A DNA stretch of 64,000 bases from Flavobacteriales bacterium CG_4_9_14_3_um_filter_40_17 (GTDB lineage: Bacteria > Bacteroidota > Bacteroidia > Flavobacteriales > Flavobacteriaceae), in contig PFUR01000003.1 in NCBI GenBank assembly GCA_002790195.1, positions 37,538-101,537 of the forward strand, read 5' to 3'. The position numbers and the translations under genes were made by a program. The notes beneath the pieces are model-generated. The model searched no databases. It was given only the letters and a program-made list of their open reading frames with translations, and was not told the origin of the DNA. Numbering within the stretch: the stretch's first letter is position 1; each line of letters begins with the position of its first letter. Of the stretch, positions 17,374 through 26,222 are shown in pieces.

Positions 17374-18009
17374 ATGTCAAAATTATATGAACAAATTTTA
17401 GAAAACAACCGAAATTGGGTCAAAAGCAAACTCGACCAAGATCCCGATTTTTTTAACAAACTCTCGCAAGGACAAAAACCGCCCTTATTGTGGATTGGTT
17501 GTGCCGACAGCCGTGTGCCTGCCAATGAAATCACAGGGACTCAAGCCGGAGAAGTATTTGTCCACCGAAATATCGCCAACATGGTTATCCATACCGATAT
17601 GAATATGCTGAGCGTGTTGGATTATGCTGTCAACGCGCTACAAGTCCGCCACATCATTGTTTGTGGGCACTATGGCTGCGGAGGTGTTCAAGCCGCGATG
17701 AGCAACAAAAGCATCGGACTGATAGACAACTGGGTACGCCACATCAAAGACGTATATCGTTTTCACCAAGAAGAATTAGATGCCATCCAAGAAGAAAAGC
17801 AGCGGTTTGACCGCTTTGTAGAAGTCAACGTAATTGAACAAGTGTATGATTTGGCCAAAACCTCAATCGTTCAAAATGCATGGAACGAAAAAAGAGATCT
17901 TTGGGTACACGGCTGGGTTTATGGCATCCACAACGGGCTCATCAAAGACCTTGATGTGACTTGCAAAGACAATTCAGATTTAGAGGAAGTTTATAAAATC
18001 AAATTTTAA
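17374..18009 (+). CDS. beta-carbonic anhydrase
   Basis: A 211-residue zinc enzyme interconverting CO2 and bicarbonate. The full active-site set is present: Cys43-x-Asp45-x-Arg47 in IGCADSRVPANE, and His99-x-x-Cys102 in CGHYGCGGV. The C-terminal region VHGWVYGIHNGLIKDL matches beta-class enzymes of the E. coli Can type. It forms a likely operon with the SulP gene upstream. The pair could supply bicarbonate for carboxylases or recycle CO2. A strong bidirectional hairpin terminator follows. Confidence 0.95.
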   Translation: MSKLYEQILENNRNWVKSKLDQDPDFFNKLSQGQKPPLLWIGCADSRVPANEITGTQAGEVFVHRNIANMVIHTDMNMLSVLDYAVNALQVRHIIVCGHYGCGGVQAAMSNKSIGLIDNWVRHIKDVYRFHQEELDAIQEEKQRFDRFVEVNVIEQVYDLAKTSIVQNAWNEKRDLWVHGWVYGIHNGLIKDLDVTCKDNSDLEEVYKIKF

Positions 18010-18021
18010 ATCGCTGGGCAT

Positions 18022-18059
18022 AAAAAAACCGCATCGGTTGACGATGCGGTTTTTTTTTA
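18022..18059. terminator. bidirectional intrinsic terminator
   Basis: The arms AAAAAACCGCATCG and CGATGCGGTTTTTT pair around GTTGA, with A-runs and T-runs on the two sides. It therefore works for the carbonic anhydrase gene on the plus strand and for hemD on the minus strand. Confidence 0.9.
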
Positions 18060-18072
18060 GGGTCATCTCAGA

Positions 18073-18822
18073 TTATTTGTGTTTGTTTGCTTCGGAAATA
18101 TACTTGTCCAAAGCAGCCGTCATGGAAGGTGTGTCGGGTGAAGGCGCTTTGATATCAACCCTCAAGCCGGCTTCTTCGGCAGCTTTCAACGCGGAAGTCC
18201 CAAACACGGCTATCCGGGTATCATTCTGTTTAAAATCAGGGAAATTTTTAAACAAAGAACGTATTCCGGTTGGTGTGAAAAAAACCAAAACATCGTAGTA
18301 AACATCCCGTAAGTCGGATAGGTCACTCATCATAGTTTTGTAGAATACGGCGTGCTTCCAATCTACCTGTATCGCATCGAGAAGTTCAGGGACTTGTTCT
18401 TTGAGTGTATCTGATGAAGGTAATAAATACTTTTCTTCTTTGTATTTTTTGATATGAACTATCACATCCTGGAAAGTTCTTTCACCCACATATACTTTGC
18501 GTTTTCTGTAAACGATATACTTCTGAAGATAGAATGCAACAGCTTCTGTCTGGCAAAAATATTTGAATGTATCCGGTATCTTGAAGCGCATTTCTTCGGC
18601 AATTCTGAAAAAATGATCAACGGCGTTGCGGCTGGTCAATATAACAGCTGTATATTTTGATAGATCAACCTTTTGATTTCTGACTTCTTTGGCACTTAGC
18701 CCTTCAACATGGATAAACGAACGGAAATCTAATTTTAACTTGTGTTTCTCTTGCAATTCTAAATAAGGCGTGCTTTCAGCTTTATTGATGGGTTGAGAAA
18801 CCAGGACACTTTTCACTTTCAT
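18073..18822 (-). CDS. hemD: uroporphyrinogen-III synthase
   Basis: A 249-residue HemD-family protein that cyclises hydroxymethylbilane to uroporphyrinogen III in heme synthesis. The family is poorly conserved. It is recognised here by the two-lobed pattern: VKSVLVSQPINKAESTPY at the start, TAVILTSRNAVDHFF in lobe one, then DVLVFFTPTGIRSLFKNFPD and RIAVFGTSALKAAEEAGLRV in lobe two. The order hemD then DUF4271 protein, transcribed leftward from the gene beyond 19.5 kb, is a common Bacteroidota arrangement. hemL and hemW are elsewhere in the window, so the pathway is scattered. Confidence 0.88.
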   Translation of the reverse strand: MKVKSVLVSQPINKAESTPYLELQEKHKLKLDFRSFIHVEGLSAKEVRNQKVDLSKYTAVILTSRNAVDHFFRIAEEMRFKIPDTFKYFCQTEAVAFYLQKYIVYRKRKVYVGERTFQDVIVHIKKYKEEKYLLPSSDTLKEQVPELLDAIQVDWKHAVFYKTMMSDLSDLRDVYYDVLVFFTPTGIRSLFKNFPDFKQNDTRIAVFGTSALKAAEEAGLRVDIKAPSPDTPSMTAALDKYISEANKHK

Positions 18823-18846
18823 ACAAATATTTTGTTTTCAGTCTGA

Positions 18847-19494
18847 TTAATCCACTAAGAGTTTATATAGTATCGCATATGGGGCGATTTCTAAGGCGCA
18901 AAGATATAAAATAAAATAAAAGATATGAGGAGGTATTTCTTTTTGAAAGAAGTTGAACATTCTGACAAATCCTATTGCACTTAATATTAAATAAATAGCT
19001 AAATATGCAACTTGGTGAATTATTGTTAAAGATTCTGTCAAATACAGGAAAATATTGATTGCGACAAAATAGATACCTATATTGTTTCTATAACTGAGCT
19101 TGATAAAATTAAATTGATTGACAAATTCGTTCAAGCCAATAACAAACCCGATGAGTTTTTCGATAAAGAATTTAAGTAATACAAATGCCGTCAGAAAAAC
19201 TGCTATTTTTATGAAAGTTAGGAAACCTTGATCAACAACTACCGATAATCGCAGTAAAACTTGATACAAAAACAAGGACAAAGAAATGATTTGGACAAAA
19301 AAAAGAATAATATTAAACCGGTTGAACAGATAATTATCTTCTCTCTGTGCCGATAAAAAATATTTTTTGCTGATAGCGATGGATACGAATTCGGAAAACT
19401 TGCTTTCATCAATCAATTTTGCAAGGCTAACCAACAAAAGTGATAGCACCCACAGGTAGATAAACCAATCTGTATTTGAAATGATTCTTTCCAT
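18847..19494 (-). CDS. DUF4271 integral membrane protein
   Basis: A 215-residue membrane protein with about six hydrophobic segments (for example DWFIYLWVLSLLLVSLAK, IILFFVQIISLSLFLYQVLL, YFVAINIFLYLTESLTII, FYFILYLCALEIAPYAILYK). The layout and its place right before hemD identify the DUF4271 family, which is restricted to Bacteroidota and has no known function. The end of the preceding gene at 19498 is three bases away, so it is cotranscribed with the glycosyltransferase. Confidence 0.8.
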   Translation of the reverse strand: MERIISNTDWFIYLWVLSLLLVSLAKLIDESKFSEFVSIAISKKYFLSAQREDNYLFNRFNIILFFVQIISLSLFLYQVLLRLSVVVDQGFLTFIKIAVFLTAFVLLKFFIEKLIGFVIGLNEFVNQFNFIKLSYRNNIGIYFVAINIFLYLTESLTIIHQVAYLAIYLILSAIGFVRMFNFFQKEIPPHIFYFILYLCALEIAPYAILYKLLVD

Positions 19495-19497
19495 TTT

Positions 19498-21180
19498 TTA
19501 ATGCAAAACCCGAACATTAACACCCTGAAAACCAATCGGCAAACCATGCTCGGCAATACTGACAGCCACCCATTCTGGTTTTTCTTCTGAAAAATCAGGG
19601 AGTATAAAATCGCCCATTATTTTAATAGATTTTCCGGGAGAAATTTCAAAATGCGTCGGAGACTGGGCCGAAAAGTCTAAATTCACTTCACTCACAACCC
19701 GCAGTCTTTTATTGAGAAAGGCCACTTTTAAATCGTTGACATCCAAAAATATTTTCCTTCGATATGGGTTTTCTATCAATATTTCTACCCTTTGATGTTT
19801 CTGCCTTCCATCAATTGACTTTTGACTTAAGACAACTTTTGCTTTTCGATATGACTCAAAATGAGAGCCAATCCGCCCGTATAGTTTCCTCTTCTTTTTG
19901 ACTTGTAGCACAATCGATGGGCTGTCTGTAGTGTCAGAATTTACAATCACGACTTGTTTGCCCTGCACCTTTTCTTCGGAATCGTCCAAACTGTATTGGT
20001 TTTCCCTTGAATACAACGAATTGACCGAATAGGCATCCAAGCCGGTATGATAAGAATAGAGTGCCGCGTTTTTGTAGGAATCATAAAAAACCGCGGGCAA
20101 ATTGCCCGATTTCTTTTGTAAATCTTTTACCCAATTTTCGGTCCAATGCACCTCGTGGGAAATTGGGGAAATAGCCGGGAAAACCAATGCAAATCGAAGA
20201 TAGGTAAGCAATATTAAACTAACCAAACCCGAAATCATCACCCATTTTCTGAATTTGACATGTTCGACTGCGTACAAAAAACAAAAAATAATCAGCGGAA
20301 AAATATTCAATACAACCCACTGAGCCTGCGTTTTCTTTTGAAATGAAGAAAACAGGAAAAACAGCAAGAAACCAAAAAAAACAAACTTCAAACCCTTTTG
20401 GAATACATCTTTCCATTTGTATTTTACCACAGACCAATAGACAAAAGGCGAAAGTAATCCGGCTACTGCTATTTGGTCAATCAGGTAATTCACATTGTTT
20501 TCAAAGCGGTAACCGCGCCTGTTCCGCTCGAAAAGGTGATAGCGAACGGATACAAAATCATGCTCGTAGAGCCAATAAAAATGAGGAATAAACAAAATCA
20601 AACCGAAAACAACCGCCACGAGGAATTTTTTGTTCCAAATAAGTTTCAGGTTTGACAATACAACAAAAACAATCAACAGCAGTCCGTGGTATTTACTGTA
20701 CATCAACCCGGCCATCGAAAAGCCCATCAAGAGCGTGGCAAACCAACTTTCATCTTTTAAAAAATTTTTATAAGCATATAAAAACAGTGCGGCAAAAAAG
20801 ATGAGCGGCGTGTCGGGAACCATGAAAAACCCATAGATATTAAACAACGCCAAACCGAAAACAATCAGAAAAAAAAGTTTTAAATATTTTCTTTTTTCGG
20901 GATGATCAATCATTTTCCAAAGGAGGAAAACAGTACCGATGTAGCTCAATACAGCTAAAAGGCGGATACCCAAAGCTTTTTCAAAAAACAATTGCCCGAT
21001 GGCAATCCAGGCAGCAACCATGGGTGGATGGTCGAAATATCCCCAATCTAAATCTTTGGCAAAATACCAATAGTATGCTTCGTCATACAACAAGTTGGTT
21101 TGACCCGCTTGTATCAGGTTAACAATGAAAACAAGCCCAAGCACTGCCCAAAAAAACAGTTTGTGAGAATTTTTTACCAC
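19498..21180 (-). CDS. GT39/ArnT-like membrane glycosyltransferase
   Basis: A 560-residue polytopic protein of the dolichyl-phosphate-mannose/ArnT type (PMT_2). It would transfer a sugar from a lipid-linked donor on the periplasmic side. The start is a GTG (MVKNSHKLFFWAVLGLVF). The catalytic first loop shows TNLLYDEAYYWYFAKDLDW with the acidic pair in LYDEAYYW and then YFDHPPMVAAWI, a family hallmark. About ten TM segments reach to residue 340. A roughly 200-residue soluble C-terminal part follows, ending in a beta-rich domain. The acceptor (lipid A, protein or glycan) is unknown. It leads the hemD transcription unit. Confidence 0.87.
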   Translation of the reverse strand: MVKNSHKLFFWAVLGLVFIVNLIQAGQTNLLYDEAYYWYFAKDLDWGYFDHPPMVAAWIAIGQLFFEKALGIRLLAVLSYIGTVFLLWKMIDHPEKRKYLKLFFLIVFGLALFNIYGFFMVPDTPLIFFAALFLYAYKNFLKDESWFATLLMGFSMAGLMYSKYHGLLLIVFVVLSNLKLIWNKKFLVAVVFGLILFIPHFYWLYEHDFVSVRYHLFERNRRGYRFENNVNYLIDQIAVAGLLSPFVYWSVVKYKWKDVFQKGLKFVFFGFLLFFLFSSFQKKTQAQWVVLNIFPLIIFCFLYAVEHVKFRKWVMISGLVSLILLTYLRFALVFPAISPISHEVHWTENWVKDLQKKSGNLPAVFYDSYKNAALYSYHTGLDAYSVNSLYSRENQYSLDDSEEKVQGKQVVIVNSDTTDSPSIVLQVKKKRKLYGRIGSHFESYRKAKVVLSQKSIDGRQKHQRVEILIENPYRRKIFLDVNDLKVAFLNKRLRVVSEVNLDFSAQSPTHFEISPGKSIKIMGDFILPDFSEEKPEWVAVSIAEHGLPIGFQGVNVRVLH

Positions 21181-21240
21181 ACCGTTGGAATTAAGTTTTT
21201 CAAAGGTCTGAATTTTATTTTGATTTGTAAGAAACCTATT

Positions 21241-22287
21241 TTATTCTAAAGACAAACTGATTTCGAAAAGTTTATCCCAATTCTTACCGGTAACAAACAC
21301 TGTTTGGCTCGAAGGATGATAGGCAATGCCGTTTAACACATCCAAATCCGGATGTTGCTTCACTTGTTCTTTTAAAGAACTCAAATCGAGTACACCTTCA
21401 ACGGCTCCATTTTCAGGATTGATTACCGCAATGGCATTACGCTGATAGATATTTGCATAAATTTTTCCTTCCACCCATTCGAGTTCGTTGACACTCTCAA
21501 TCAAACGGGTGTCGGTGCAAACCTGAATAAAACCATCTTCTTCCAAGGTTTCTTCTTTTAATGTCCAAATTTTCTCAGTCCCATCCGATTTGTAAATGGT
21601 TTTCCCATCGTGGCATAGCCCCCAACCTTCTTCACTATTTTGATATGAAAAAGTACCTATCTGCTCGAAAGTTTTTCTGTTGTAAACAAAACCGGTTTTC
21701 TCTCGCCAAGTAAGTTGGTAAATTTTATCTTTCAAAATCGAAATTCCTTCCGCAAAATATTTTTTGTCCAAATCGATTTTCTTCAATACAGTACCGGTCC
21801 GGTAGTCCACTTTTCGAAGGGATGATGAACCGTACAGCCCAGTACTTTCGTAAAGCGCATCGCCTACAAACTCCAATCCCTGCGTGTATGCCTTGATGTC
21901 GTGGGGATAGCTGTTTACGATTTTGAATTTTAGCAATATAGGCGTGTGATTTGAAAAAATCTCAATTGGATTTTCTGCGATTTGTGTATCATTATTTTTG
22001 TAAAAAATCGCTTTCAGAGTTTGTTTCCCCAACTTTACATCTTTTAAAATCAATCGCTTGCGGGTTTCCGAATAGTCAATCTTTTTATCGTTTACAAAAA
22101 ACTGAACAGAATCGAAATCCGTTTTTTCAGCTGAAACAAGGTCAACCAACAAGGTGTCGCCCAACTGAATTGTTTTTTCACCGGAGGTGTTTTTAAATAA
22201 AAAATTGCGCTGTTGCTTTGAAGTAGAATCAAAACAACTTCCTGCCAAAGTTATCAATACGAGCGGGATATAAATTAATTTTGTCAT
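21241..22287 (-). CDS. glutaminyl-peptide cyclotransferase (propeller type) lipoprotein
   Basis: A 348-residue lipoprotein with signal and lipobox LITLAGSCFDS (Cys near residue 18). Residues about 110-348 form the plant-type glutaminyl cyclase propeller. Markers are SYPHDIKAYTQGLEF, LYESTGLYGSSSLRKVD, KYFAEGISILKDKIYQLTW, NELEWVEGKIYANIY and LNGIAYHP. Glutaminyl cyclase converts N-terminal Gln to pyroglutamate on exported proteins. The preceding 90 residues are a beta-sandwich of unknown role. It stands as a single gene between the GT39 gene and the SRP RNA. Confidence 0.9.
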   Translation of the reverse strand: MTKLIYIPLVLITLAGSCFDSTSKQQRNFLFKNTSGEKTIQLGDTLLVDLVSAEKTDFDSVQFFVNDKKIDYSETRKRLILKDVKLGKQTLKAIFYKNNDTQIAENPIEIFSNHTPILLKFKIVNSYPHDIKAYTQGLEFVGDALYESTGLYGSSSLRKVDYRTGTVLKKIDLDKKYFAEGISILKDKIYQLTWREKTGFVYNRKTFEQIGTFSYQNSEEGWGLCHDGKTIYKSDGTEKIWTLKEETLEEDGFIQVCTDTRLIESVNELEWVEGKIYANIYQRNAIAVINPENGAVEGVLDLSSLKEQVKQHPDLDVLNGIAYHPSSQTVFVTGKNWDKLFEISLSLE

Positions 22288-22335
22288 CCTTCAATTTTCG
22301 AGCAAGTTATCCAATTTTTCAGAAAGAGAAAAATC

Positions 22336-22365
22336 TTGTTCAGGCTGAAAAAGTTTGTATATTTG
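22336..22365 (+). promoter_or_regulatory. SRP RNA promoter (TTG-N19-TATATTTG)
   Basis: A TTG at 22336-22338 and TATATTTG at 22358-22365 are separated by 19 bases. This is a full match to the Bacteroidota sigma-A consensus. The predicted start lies at about 22371, where the RNA begins with GGCAAGTA. Confidence 0.8.
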
Positions 22366-22368
22366 CGC

Positions 22369-22470
22369 TTGGCAAGTACTACACAACCAGCTCCTGTCGA
22401 ATCCTCCAGGGTGGGAACACAGCAAAGGTAAAACGGTCGTAGCGGTGTGATGTAGTTACTTGCCTTTTTT
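22369..22470 (+). ncRNA. ffs: signal recognition particle RNA (4.5S type)
   Basis: A roughly 95-base RNA. The ends GGCAAGTA-CTACAC and GGTGTGATGTAG-TTACTTGCC pair to form a long hairpin. The apex has the conserved SRP domain IV pattern, CTGTCGAATCCTCCAGG, then GTGGGAACACAGCAAAGGTAA. It is preceded by a matching promoter and followed by TTTTTT. With Ffh it delivers nascent membrane proteins to the membrane. Confidence 0.85.
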
Positions 22471-22473
22471 AGA

Positions 22474-22523
22474 TTAAGTCCTCACAGTCCTGAAGCATTC
22501 GAACTGTGAGGACTTAATTTTTT
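22474..22523 (+). terminator. intrinsic terminator after the SRP RNA
   Basis: Perfect 15-bp arms TTAAGTCCTCACAGT (22474-22488) and ACTGTGAGGACTTAA (22503-22517) enclose a 14-base loop and are followed by six T. It probably backs up the T-run at the end of the SRP RNA. Confidence 0.8.
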
Positions 22524-22552
22524 AATTGAGGTATGGCTTGAATTCAACTCAT

Positions 22553-22590
22553 AAAAAAAGCGTTACACGAAGAATGTAACGCTTTTAAAA
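22553..22590 (-). terminator. intrinsic terminator downstream of asnB
   Basis: The arms AAAAGCGTTAC (22556-22566) and GTAACGCTTTT (22576-22586) enclose ACGAAGAAT. Read on the minus strand, the stem is followed by a T-run, placing it after asnB. Confidence 0.8.
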
Positions 22591-22659
22591 CAATACTAAA
22601 CTAACTAAACAACTATTTATGCACACAAATAGTCGTAGGCACATTTCACACCTTACACC

Positions 22660-24276
22660 TTAAACTAAAATTTTTTGTGTTGCAATGGTTACATCCGCTT
22701 TCACATGAGCCGCATTGGCTCTTCCGGACGGGTCAATATTGTCTTGCCACTTTGGTATCCATCGCTTTACGGTTTGTGCGGCGCTTTCTTGCGGGAAGTG
22801 TTTGTGAAATATTTCCCTGTAAAAAAAGGCTTCTTTGGTCAAGGGTGTGTTGAAAGAGTACTTTTCTTTTGCGGTTGCAAAAGCTTCATCACTCACTTGC
22901 GAATCGCAATAGGCAATCAATTGATCGATCCAGTTGTAACCCACTCCATCAGAAAATTGTTCTTTTTGCCTCCACAAAACTTCATCGGGCAAAAATGGAT
23001 TTTCGGGTGTATCAAACGCTTTTCTAAGAATATATTTTTCAACGTTGTGATACGTTTTGGGTTCTTTAAATTCGGGACGGATTTTCATGGCTACATCCAA
23101 GAATGATTTGTCAAGAAACGGCACTCTCGCTTCTAATCCATGCGCCATGGTCGATTTGTCGGCACGAAGGCAATCTGCTGTTGACAATCTTTGTACCCGT
23201 CGGACGGTTTCTTTTTGAAACTCATCGCTGCTCGGCGCATTCCGGAAATACAAGTATCCCCCAAGAATCTCGTCTGCTCCTTCGCCAGACAAAACCACTT
23301 TGACACCCCTATCGGTAATGTACTTAGACATGAAATACATCGGCGTGCTTGCACGGATGGATGTTACATCGTAAGTTTCAAGATGCCAAATGAGTTTATC
23401 GATAATTTCGATGCCTTGCTCTACTGAAAAGTGGATTTCGTGGTGTTCTGTTTTCAAAAAATCGGCCACTTTTCTTGCCGCCTTCAAGTCCGGCGCATCT
23501 GCATCCAAACCGATGGAAAAAGAGTGTAGCTTTTGCCCTGTTTCTGCCAACAATCTTTTTGCGATAGAAGAAGTTAAAGAAGAATCTAAACCACCTGAAA
23601 GCAAGACACCCAAGGGCACGTCTGCCATCAAACGCTTTTTGGTTGCGTCGATTAGGGACTCTCTTAATTTTACCAAATCAAGGTCGTCAACAGCTGTGTT
23701 GTCTTTAAACCATTCGGGTTCGTAATACCTGACAAAGCCGGTTTTAGGCGTGTAGTAATGACCGGGAGGAAATGCAGCAAAAGTCTTGCATTGATCGGCA
23801 ATGGCTTTCATTTCTGAAGAGAAATACGTGTTGCCTTTGGCATCAATTCCGTAATAGAGTGGTTTCACCCCGATTGGGTCACGGCCGGCAATATAATCGT
23901 CACCGTCTATGACTACGAATGCAAACACCCCATCGAGCTTGTTCAGAAAGTCATAACCATATTCTTCATAAAGATGCACAATCACTTCAGAATCGGAAGT
24001 CGTTCTGAATCTATGTTGTTTAAGTGTGGTTTCCCGCAACTTTTGGTGATTATATATTTCGCCGTTGTGAACCATCCACGCGGTCGAAGTTCCCTGTATG
24101 GGTTGTTTCCCCGTGTGTAAATCAACGATAGAGAGCCTTTCGTGACTCAAATAATGCCCTTTTTCTGTGATGTGGATGTCACTTTCATCCGGGCCACGAT
24201 GGCTCATCCGCTTTGAAAGATCTTTCACCAACGCTTGATCTTTTCCTTTACCGATAATTGCTAATATACCACACAT
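22660..24276 (-). CDS. asnB: asparagine synthase (glutamine-hydrolysing), type B
   Basis: A 538-residue cytoplasmic enzyme making asparagine from aspartate, glutamine and ATP. Cys2 is the N-terminal nucleophile (MCGILAIIG) of the class-II amidotransferase domain, which also shows KRMSHRGPDESD and MVHNGEIYNHQKLRE. The synthetase half has the PP-loop LLSGGLDSS at about residue 225 and GEGADEILGGYLYF. The C-terminal HGLEARVPFLDKSFLDVAM and the length are typical of AsnB. It is monocistronic, with its own promoter and terminator. Confidence 0.97.
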   Translation of the reverse strand: MCGILAIIGKGKDQALVKDLSKRMSHRGPDESDIHITEKGHYLSHERLSIVDLHTGKQPIQGTSTAWMVHNGEIYNHQKLRETTLKQHRFRTTSDSEVIVHLYEEYGYDFLNKLDGVFAFVVIDGDDYIAGRDPIGVKPLYYGIDAKGNTYFSSEMKAIADQCKTFAAFPPGHYYTPKTGFVRYYEPEWFKDNTAVDDLDLVKLRESLIDATKKRLMADVPLGVLLSGGLDSSLTSSIAKRLLAETGQKLHSFSIGLDADAPDLKAARKVADFLKTEHHEIHFSVEQGIEIIDKLIWHLETYDVTSIRASTPMYFMSKYITDRGVKVVLSGEGADEILGGYLYFRNAPSSDEFQKETVRRVQRLSTADCLRADKSTMAHGLEARVPFLDKSFLDVAMKIRPEFKEPKTYHNVEKYILRKAFDTPENPFLPDEVLWRQKEQFSDGVGYNWIDQLIAYCDSQVSDEAFATAKEKYSFNTPLTKEAFFYREIFHKHFPQESAAQTVKRWIPKWQDNIDPSGRANAAHVKADVTIATQKILV

Positions 24277-24301
24277 GATTTAATATGTTTATAATTTGAT
24301 G

Positions 24302-24333
24302 CAAATATCTGTTTATTAGTTATACTATTTCAA
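24302..24333 (-). promoter_or_regulatory. asnB promoter
   Basis: On the minus strand TTG (24333-24331), a 21-base spacer and GATATTTG (24309-24302) lie about 25-55 bases before the asnB ATG. The -7 box differs from TAnnTTTG only in its first base. Confidence 0.6.
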
Positions 24334-24537
24334 TATATAATCAATTAATAGTTACATATTTATTTATTTTAACATTTTTTAATTACATATTACAATCATA
24401 AATTAATTAAACAAAGCTTGATTTTATAAACTGTAAACATCAGCTCATTTGAATTAACATTTTTTTATAATCACAAGGATGCTTGTATAGCCTAATAATT
24501 AATAGATTTACCAATGAAAATTTAAAAACAATTGAAA

Positions 24538-25095
24538 ATGAAATCTGCTTCTATCTTAAAATCAATTTTAGCGTTATTCCTCTTAACGACAACCTTTTCT
24601 TCTCTTGCGCAACAAACACCACCCGAATTCCCGGGAGTTGACAAAAGCCCAGCTGACATTCTTTATTACAGGGCTGAAAAAGGAACAGCTCCTTTGCTGA
24701 AAATTATCTACGGCAGACCTTCCAAAAACGGTCGCGAAGTTTTTGGAACCTTAGTTCCGTTTGGCCAAGTTTGGCGAACCGGTGCAAATGAAGCCACCGA
24801 AATCACTTTTAGAAAAGACGCAAAAGTTGCCGGAAAAAGCATCAAAGCCGGAACTTATGTTTTACATACCATCCCCACCGATAAAGAATGGACAATTATT
24901 TTAAACTCCAAATTGGATGTTTGGGGTGCTTATGAGTATGACCTAACCAAAGATGTGCTCCGAGTAAATGTCCCCTCCTCTTCTTCTGACAAGTCTATCG
25001 AAGTTTTTTCTATGAACTTCAAACCAGCCAATAAAGGGACTTTATTGGTTTTGGGTTGGGACAAAACAAGGGTCGAGATTCCGATTTCCTTCTAA
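24538..25095 (+). CDS. DUF2911 family secreted protein
   Basis: A 185-residue exported protein. The start is taken at ATG 24538 rather than an upstream TTG two codons earlier. It begins MKSASILKSILALFLLTTTF and the signal peptide likely ends after SLAQ. The mature protein matches the DUF2911 family. Typical stretches are KIIYGRPSKNGREVFGTLVP, FGQVWRTGANEATEITF and GKSIKAGTYVLHTIPTDKEW, and it ends with a beta-rich GWDKTRVEIPISF. The function is unknown; these proteins are common in Bacteroidota. A strong terminator follows. The 254 bases upstream are very AT-rich, with no full promoter that I can define. Confidence 0.85.
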   Translation: MKSASILKSILALFLLTTTFSSLAQQTPPEFPGVDKSPADILYYRAEKGTAPLLKIIYGRPSKNGREVFGTLVPFGQVWRTGANEATEITFRKDAKVAGKSIKAGTYVLHTIPTDKEWTIILNSKLDVWGAYEYDLTKDVLRVNVPSSSSDKSIEVFSMNFKPANKGTLLVLGWDKTRVEIPISF

Positions 25096-25117
25096 ATATT
25101 CCATTGCCATATTTTTG

Positions 25118-25150
25118 AATCGCCCTGAGGATATCGGGGCGATTTTTTTT
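25118..25150 (+). terminator. intrinsic terminator after the DUF2911 gene
   Basis: The arms AATCGCCC (25118-25125) and GGGCGATT (25137-25144) are followed by a run of T. It lies 22 bases after the stop. Confidence 0.85.
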
Positions 25151-25241
25151 TGCTTTTTCACCTAACTAGAATTTTAAATTAGCTTCCCCTATCTTTCCTA
25201 TTTGATAAACTCCTATATTTATAAAAGTTTTTCATTCACTT

Positions 25242-26222
25242 ATGATTGAATTTTACAAACCGGCCAACCCCAACCTTTGGCAGGGTCGCAACGACCCAGA
25301 AGCTGCCGATAAGCCTTTGCATTGGCATCAAACGGTGCAATTTTTGGATTTAGAAAATTCTGGGCTAAAAGACGATAAACAAACCGGTAAAACCGCATTT
25401 CTCGGTTATGCCTGTGAAGTTGGTGTGGCGCGAAACAACGGGCGGATTGGTGCGGCACAAGGCCCGGATGCCATCCGGAAGCAATTGGCCAAACTTCCGA
25501 TAAACGTGGGCAACATGCGGAATTTATTTGATGCGGGAACTGTCTTTTGCTACGGAGATGCTTTAGAATCGACTCAAGAAATCACGGCAAACTATGTATC
25601 TAACTTGCTCGGACACCGCTTTTTACCAATCTTGCTCGGTGGCGGACACGACATGGCTTGGGCACATTTTTGCGGAATCTCAAAATTTTTACAGCAATTT
25701 CATCCCGGAAAAACCATTGGCATCCTCAATTTCGACGCGCATTTCGATTTGCGAAAACCCATCCGATTTGGCCATTCCGGCACACCATTTTACCAAATCA
25801 AACAACGGTGCGATGCCCATCAAAAACCATTTCATTATTTGTGTTTGGGCATTCAAAGAGCATCCAATTCACAAATATTGTTTGATCGTGCCAAGGCATG
25901 GCAGGTAGATTTTGTGGAAGCAGCCGAATGCAACCTCACTTGCTTCGAATCCTTAGAAAAAAGAATCCAAGATTTCCTGTCAAAAGTCGATTGTATCTAT
26001 TTGACGGTTGATTTAGATGTTTTTTCGAGTGCTTTCGCACCCGGCGTAAGTGCGCCTTCGCCAATGGGAATAGACCCGAACACGGTCGTTCAGGTTTTAC
26101 AAATGCTCAAAAAATCGAAGAAATTGATTTCGGTAGATTTTGCCGAGCTCAACCCGGCTTTTGACCTCGACAACCGAACAGCTTCTTTGGCGGCGCGGTT
26201 GATACATCATCTCCTCCATTAA
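25242..26222 (+). CDS. hutG: formimidoylglutamase
   Basis: A 326-residue ureohydrolase (arginase fold) that would hydrolyse N-formimidoyl-glutamate to glutamate and formamide in histidine degradation. The manganese-binding motifs are all present: LLGGGHDMAWAH, LNFDAHFDLRKP and TVDLDVFSSAFAPGVSAPSP. The N-terminal PANPNLWQGRNDPEA is typical of HutG rather than arginase or agmatinase. hutI is 26 kb away and no hutH or hutU is in the window, so the pathway genes are dispersed. The end overlaps the folD stop on the other strand by four bases. Confidence 0.9.
   Translation: MIEFYKPANPNLWQGRNDPEAADKPLHWHQTVQFLDLENSGLKDDKQTGKTAFLGYACEVGVARNNGRIGAAQGPDAIRKQLAKLPINVGNMRNLFDAGTVFCYGDALESTQEITANYVSNLLGHRFLPILLGGGHDMAWAHFCGISKFLQQFHPGKTIGILNFDAHFDLRKPIRFGHSGTPFYQIKQRCDAHQKPFHYLCLGIQRASNSQILFDRAKAWQVDFVEAAECNLTCFESLEKRIQDFLSKVDCIYLTVDLDVFSSAFAPGVSAPSPMGIDPNTVVQVLQMLKKSKKLISVDFAELNPAFDLDNRTASLAARLIHHLLH

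Noticed and set aside
18038-18298. 86-codon plus-strand ORF overlapping hemD
   Set aside because: Shadow frame of hemD overlapping its terminator; no family match or independent evidence.
22369-22470. The SRP region as a tRNA or riboswitch
   Set aside because: It has the SRP apical pattern and a single long hairpin, not a cloverleaf or a known aptamer.
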